In this document: positions 61,280 through 64,000 of the stretch, piece after piece
Layout of the letters: each line of letters begins with the position of its first letter
How positions within the stretch are numbered: the first letter of the stretch is position 1
Origin: UBA6522 sp965262365
GTDB lineage: Bacteria; Pseudomonadota; Gammaproteobacteria; Steroidobacterales; Rariloculaceae
NCBI GenBank assembly: GCA_965262365.1
Contig: OZ253541.1
Location: forward strand, 5,270,001-5,334,000
DNA: 64,000 nucleotides
Direction of reading: 5' to 3'
Notes under the pieces: generated by a model
What the model saw: only the letters and a program-made list of their open reading frames with translations
Database searches by the model: none
What the model was told of the DNA's origin: nothing
Made by a program: the position numbers and the translations under genes

Positions 61280-63085
61280 ATGACAAGCATTCAGTTCGAA
61301 AACCGCCGGATAGAGTGCCGTCCGGGCGTTTCCGTGGCCGCGGCCTTGACCGCCGCCGGCGAGCGATCGATTCGCGAAGCCGGCCCCGGCGATGCTCGCG
61401 GCCTGTTCTGCGGCATGGGGGTCTGTCAGGAGTGCAGGGTACAGGTGGATGGACGATCCGGCGTTCGTGCCTGCATGGCGACGGTGAAGGACGCAATGCG
61501 GATCGAGCGTATGCCCGAGCGGGCGGTTCCCGGCGATCAGCCGGAGGTGAGCGCCGCGGAGAACCTGCCGCAAGCGCCGGACCTCCTGGTGATCGGCGGC
61601 GGCCCTGGCGGGTTGACCGCGGCAGCGGTCGCGGCCGAGTCGGGAGCCGATGTCGTAGTCATCGATGAGCGCCCGGCGCTCGGCGGTCAATTCTTCAAGC
61701 AGCCGGCGTCCACGGCGGTTCTTTCCCCATCGCTGGCTGGTGACCGGCAATTCGAGCGCGGCCGGCAACTGATCGAACGCGCCCGGCATTCAGGGGCAAG
61801 GATTCTCAACGGCGCCGAAGTATGGGGTGCCTTTGCGCCGAACGAGTTCGGCGTCCTGAAGGGGGGCAGCAGTTGGATCATGCGTCCGAAACGCACCGTC
61901 GTCGCAACGGGCGCTTACGAGCGGGGCCTGCCGGTTCCCGGCTGGACCCTGCCCGGCGTGATGACCACGGGCGCTGCCCAGACACTGTTGCGAAGCTACG
62001 GCGTACTTGCAGGACAGCGCCTGCTCGTGGCTGGCAACGGGCCCTTGAACCTGCAGGTGGCGCTTGAACTGCAGCGGGCCGGAGCGAAGGTGGCGGCGGT
62101 GGCGGAGTCTGCCCGCCCGCCGGGCCGGGCATTGCTTGCGGATGCGGTTCGTCTTTTCCGGTCTGAGCCGCGCCTGGTCCTGGACGGATTGCGTTACCTT
62201 GCCGGCCTCCGCGCTGCCGGCGTACCGGTGCTCTATCGGCGGGTGCTGAAGGCGGTGCAAACCGCCGACGGCAGGCTTGCGGCGACGCTCGTCAGGGTTG
62301 GTGAAGAGGACGGTCCGGCGGACCGCACGATTGAGGTTGATGCGGTCTGCGTCGGCTACGGCTTTCAACCGAACAACGAGGTGCTCAGGTGCCTGGGTTG
62401 CAGGCACGACCATGACGAGCGGCGCGGTCACCTGGTTACCGTGCGCAACGAGCATTGCGAGACTACTGTCTCGGGCATCTACGCCATCGGCGACTGCTGC
62501 GGGCTTGGTGGGGCCCCGGCGGCGCTCCAGGAAGGCGTCATTGCAGCGTGCACGGCAGTACGGTCGCTGGGCTTCGACCTGACGGCCGGGCATGCCCGGG
62601 CACGCGAACAAGCCGTTCGGACTCTGCGCCGGCACAGGATCTTCCAGGCGGCGCTGTGGCGCGTCTTCGACGCGCCGCGCTACCAGACGGAACTGGCAAC
62701 GCCCGACACGCTGATTTGCCGTTGCGAGAGGGTTCGGCTGTGCGACCTCGATGCGGCTGTGGAAGATGGCAATGTCACGATCGGCATGCTGAAAAGGCGT
62801 ACCCGTTTGGGCATGGGTCCGTGCCAGGGGCGTTACTGCGCGCCGGTTGCGGCAGCAATGCTCGAACGTCTTACCGGAACCCCGGTGGATGAGTTCTCCC
62901 TGTTTGCGCCACGCGTACCGATCAAACCCCTTCGTGTCGGCGACATTGCGGGCGTCCAGGGCGTGTCGGCCGTTTCCGACGCCGACTTCGTCGAGGTCTT
63001 TGCCGAGGTGAGCAACGTGCCCAATACCGCACCGCCGGCGCTCGATTTCCGGGCTGGCGGCGACTCGAATCCCACTGGCGAGTAA
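61280..63085 (+). CDS. Fused [2Fe-2S] ferredoxin / FAD dehydrogenase / BFD protein (HcnA-HcnB-like fusion)
   Basis: 601 aa from the ATG at 61280; a GTG at 61250 is the alternative. Domain 1 (1-95) is a ferredoxin-like fold with Cys44, Cys49, Cys52 and Cys65. Domain 2 (100-470) is an FAD/NAD-type oxidoreductase (LLVIGGGPGGLTAAAVA, RTVVATGAYERGLPVPGW (18), YAIGDCCGLGG). Domain 3 has BFD-like [2Fe-2S] ligands Cys480, Cys482, Cys515 and Cys520. In HcnAB, opine and hydroxyproline dehydrogenases the first two parts are usually separate subunits that pair with a DAO-type subunit. A DAO-like protein is 17 kb away at 43317. It probably carries electrons in amino or imino acid oxidation. Confidence 0.85.
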   Translation: MTSIQFENRRIECRPGVSVAAALTAAGERSIREAGPGDARGLFCGMGVCQECRVQVDGRSGVRACMATVKDAMRIERMPERAVPGDQPEVSAAENLPQAPDLLVIGGGPGGLTAAAVAAESGADVVVIDERPALGGQFFKQPASTAVLSPSLAGDRQFERGRQLIERARHSGARILNGAEVWGAFAPNEFGVLKGGSSWIMRPKRTVVATGAYERGLPVPGWTLPGVMTTGAAQTLLRSYGVLAGQRLLVAGNGPLNLQVALELQRAGAKVAAVAESARPPGRALLADAVRLFRSEPRLVLDGLRYLAGLRAAGVPVLYRRVLKAVQTADGRLAATLVRVGEEDGPADRTIEVDAVCVGYGFQPNNEVLRCLGCRHDHDERRGHLVTVRNEHCETTVSGIYAIGDCCGLGGAPAALQEGVIAACTAVRSLGFDLTAGHARAREQAVRTLRRHRIFQAALWRVFDAPRYQTELATPDTLICRCERVRLCDLDAAVEDGNVTIGMLKRRTRLGMGPCQGRYCAPVAAAMLERLTGTPVDEFSLFAPRVPIKPLRVGDIAGVQGVSAVSDADFVEVFAEVSNVPNTAPPALDFRAGGDSNPTGE

Positions 63086-63106
63086 ACAGCGGCCACGGAG
63101 TAGACG

Positions 63107-64000
63107 ATGGTTGAACCAATGCAGCCGGAGCGAAGCAAATTGCCCGGCGGTCTCGATATTCCCCGCATGGTGATCGGACTCTGGCAGGTCGCGGACATGG
63201 AACGCGGCGGCAGGCCGTTCGATCTCGATGCCGGTGCCGATGCGCTGGCCGACTACGCGCAAGCCGGATTCGATGCGTTCGACATGGCGGATCACTATGG
63301 CAGTGTCGAGCTGATCGCCGGCCGCCTTCTCGGCCGATTCGACGAAGACGCATCGGCAAGACCGAAAGTCTTTACGAAGTGGGTTCCCGGGCCGGGCGCC
63401 ATGACGCCGGATGTGGTCCGCGCCGGGGTCGAGCAGCGTCTCGAACGACTCGGTGTCGATTGCATGGACCTGCTGCAGTTCCACTGGTGGCAATTCGAGC
63501 ATCCCGGCTACATCGATGCGATGGTCGAACTCGAACGGCTCCACCGGGAAGGATTGATCGCGCACCTGGGAGTGACCAACTTTGACACCCGTCATCTGCG
63601 CCTGCTGGTGCGGCACGGCCTGCCGGTCGTTACCAACCAGGTCAGTTTTTCGGTGCTGGACCAGCGGGCCGCGGCCGGGATGTCCGCATTCTGCATGGAG
63701 AACGACATCCGTCTGCTGGCCTACGGCACCCTTTGTGGCGGCCTGCTGTCGGAGCGCTGGATGGGCCGCGCCGCTCCCGCGGAGGGCGAGGTCACCGACT
63801 GGAGCAAGATGAAGTACCTTCGCTTCGTCGAAGCGGCGGGCGGCTGGGAGGCCTTGCAGGGCCTGCTGTCGGCGCTCGATCGGGTTGCGCGCAAGAACGG
63901 CGTTTCGATACCGAACGTGGCCGTGCGCTGGGTGCTCGATCAACCCGCCGTTGCAGCCGTGATCGTCGGCGCGCGCCTCGGTGAGCGGGAGCACCGCAAG
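63107..64000 (+). CDS. Aldo/keto reductase, 3' partial
   Basis: 298 codons, open at the right edge. The ATG at 63107 has GGAG 6 nt before it and lies 21 bp after the fused dehydrogenase. The complete AKR tetrad is visible: Asp and Tyr in FDMADHYGS, Lys in FTKWV, His in LLQFHWW. It reads on through AHLGVTNFD, VVTNQVSFSVLDQRA and LLAYGTLCGGLLSERW to the edge (ERTH-like end ERE HRK). Unlike the Tat-exported protein at 12365, it has no export signal and should be a working cytoplasmic reductase. It is the third gene of the M24 operon. Confidence 0.85.
   Translation, partial: MVEPMQPERSKLPGGLDIPRMVIGLWQVADMERGGRPFDLDAGADALADYAQAGFDAFDMADHYGSVELIAGRLLGRFDEDASARPKVFTKWVPGPGAMTPDVVRAGVEQRLERLGVDCMDLLQFHWWQFEHPGYIDAMVELERLHREGLIAHLGVTNFDTRHLRLLVRHGLPVVTNQVSFSVLDQRAAAGMSAFCMENDIRLLAYGTLCGGLLSERWMGRAAPAEGEVTDWSKMKYLRFVEAAGGWEALQGLLSALDRVARKNGVSIPNVAVRWVLDQPAVAAVIVGARLGEREHRK

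Noticed and set aside
61790..63994. Minus-strand open frame of 734 codons
   Set aside because: It is antisense to the fused dehydrogenase and the partial aldo/keto reductase, both with clear domains; it has no motif and arises from GC-rich codon bias.

Overview
The window is GC-rich and almost fully coding. It looks like a chromosomal segment of a heterotrophic, probably marine or host-associated gammaproteobacterium. That placement is inferred from gene content: TonB-dependent receptors with C-terminal aromatic strands, DUF6152 proteins, several DUF885 proteins, quinoprotein and c-type cytochrome genes, Tat-exported oxidoreductases and CARDB/He_PIG surface proteins. No 16S or marker gene is present, so the lineage is not proven.

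Layout. 1-9919: two related modular extracellular proteins, the first cut by the window edge and ended by a frameshift next to a transposase scrap, the second a complete 2544-residue secreted protein with two propeller-like repeat arrays. 10004-13285: an orphan TRAP solute receptor, a secreted alpha/beta hydrolase and a Tat-exported aldo/keto-reductase-like protein. 13118-17472: a compact cassette of two overlapping P-loop ATPase genes (one with a TPR array). It is bracketed by two 159-bp direct copies of the 3' end of the aldo/keto reductase gene and is driven by a near-consensus promoter set inside a perfect 10-bp inverted repeat. This is the best candidate for an undescribed system. 17503-20204: a DUF6152 / lectin-like / dihaem cytochrome operon and a tRNA-Met. 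20312-26573: a mosaic with a secreted RidA-like protein, a damaged cytochrome, a shortened methyltransferase, an S9 peptidase and a 5'-truncated TonB receptor.

26658-48211 is a dense catabolic region. A DUF885 lipoprotein, a CocE/NonD hydrolase and an SDR form one operon. A seven-gene operon on the minus strand (39720 down to 31069) joins split glycine-decarboxylase-like subunits, a DUF885 protein and a complete PotDABC-type importer. Divergent from it is an AcoX/NAD-kinase-like gene. Next come an old-yellow-enzyme/dihydrodipicolinate-synthase-family pair, a divergent D-amino-acid-oxidase-like flavoprotein, and a polar-amino-acid importer operon led by an SDR.

48585-64000: a full-length methyltransferase paralogue, a quinohaemoprotein dehydrogenase downstream of the only DUF885 protein with an intact HExxPGHH motif, a full-length TonB receptor with a strong promoter and terminator, a fourth DUF885 protein, a SnoaL-like protein, and an operon of a secreted M24 peptidase, a fused ferredoxin/flavoprotein dehydrogenase and an aldo/keto reductase that runs off the end.

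Taken together the genes suggest uptake and breakdown of peptides (S9, S15-like, M24 and DUF885 families, several of which favour proline bonds in known members), followed by oxidation of amino or imino acids. The substrate assignments are inference.
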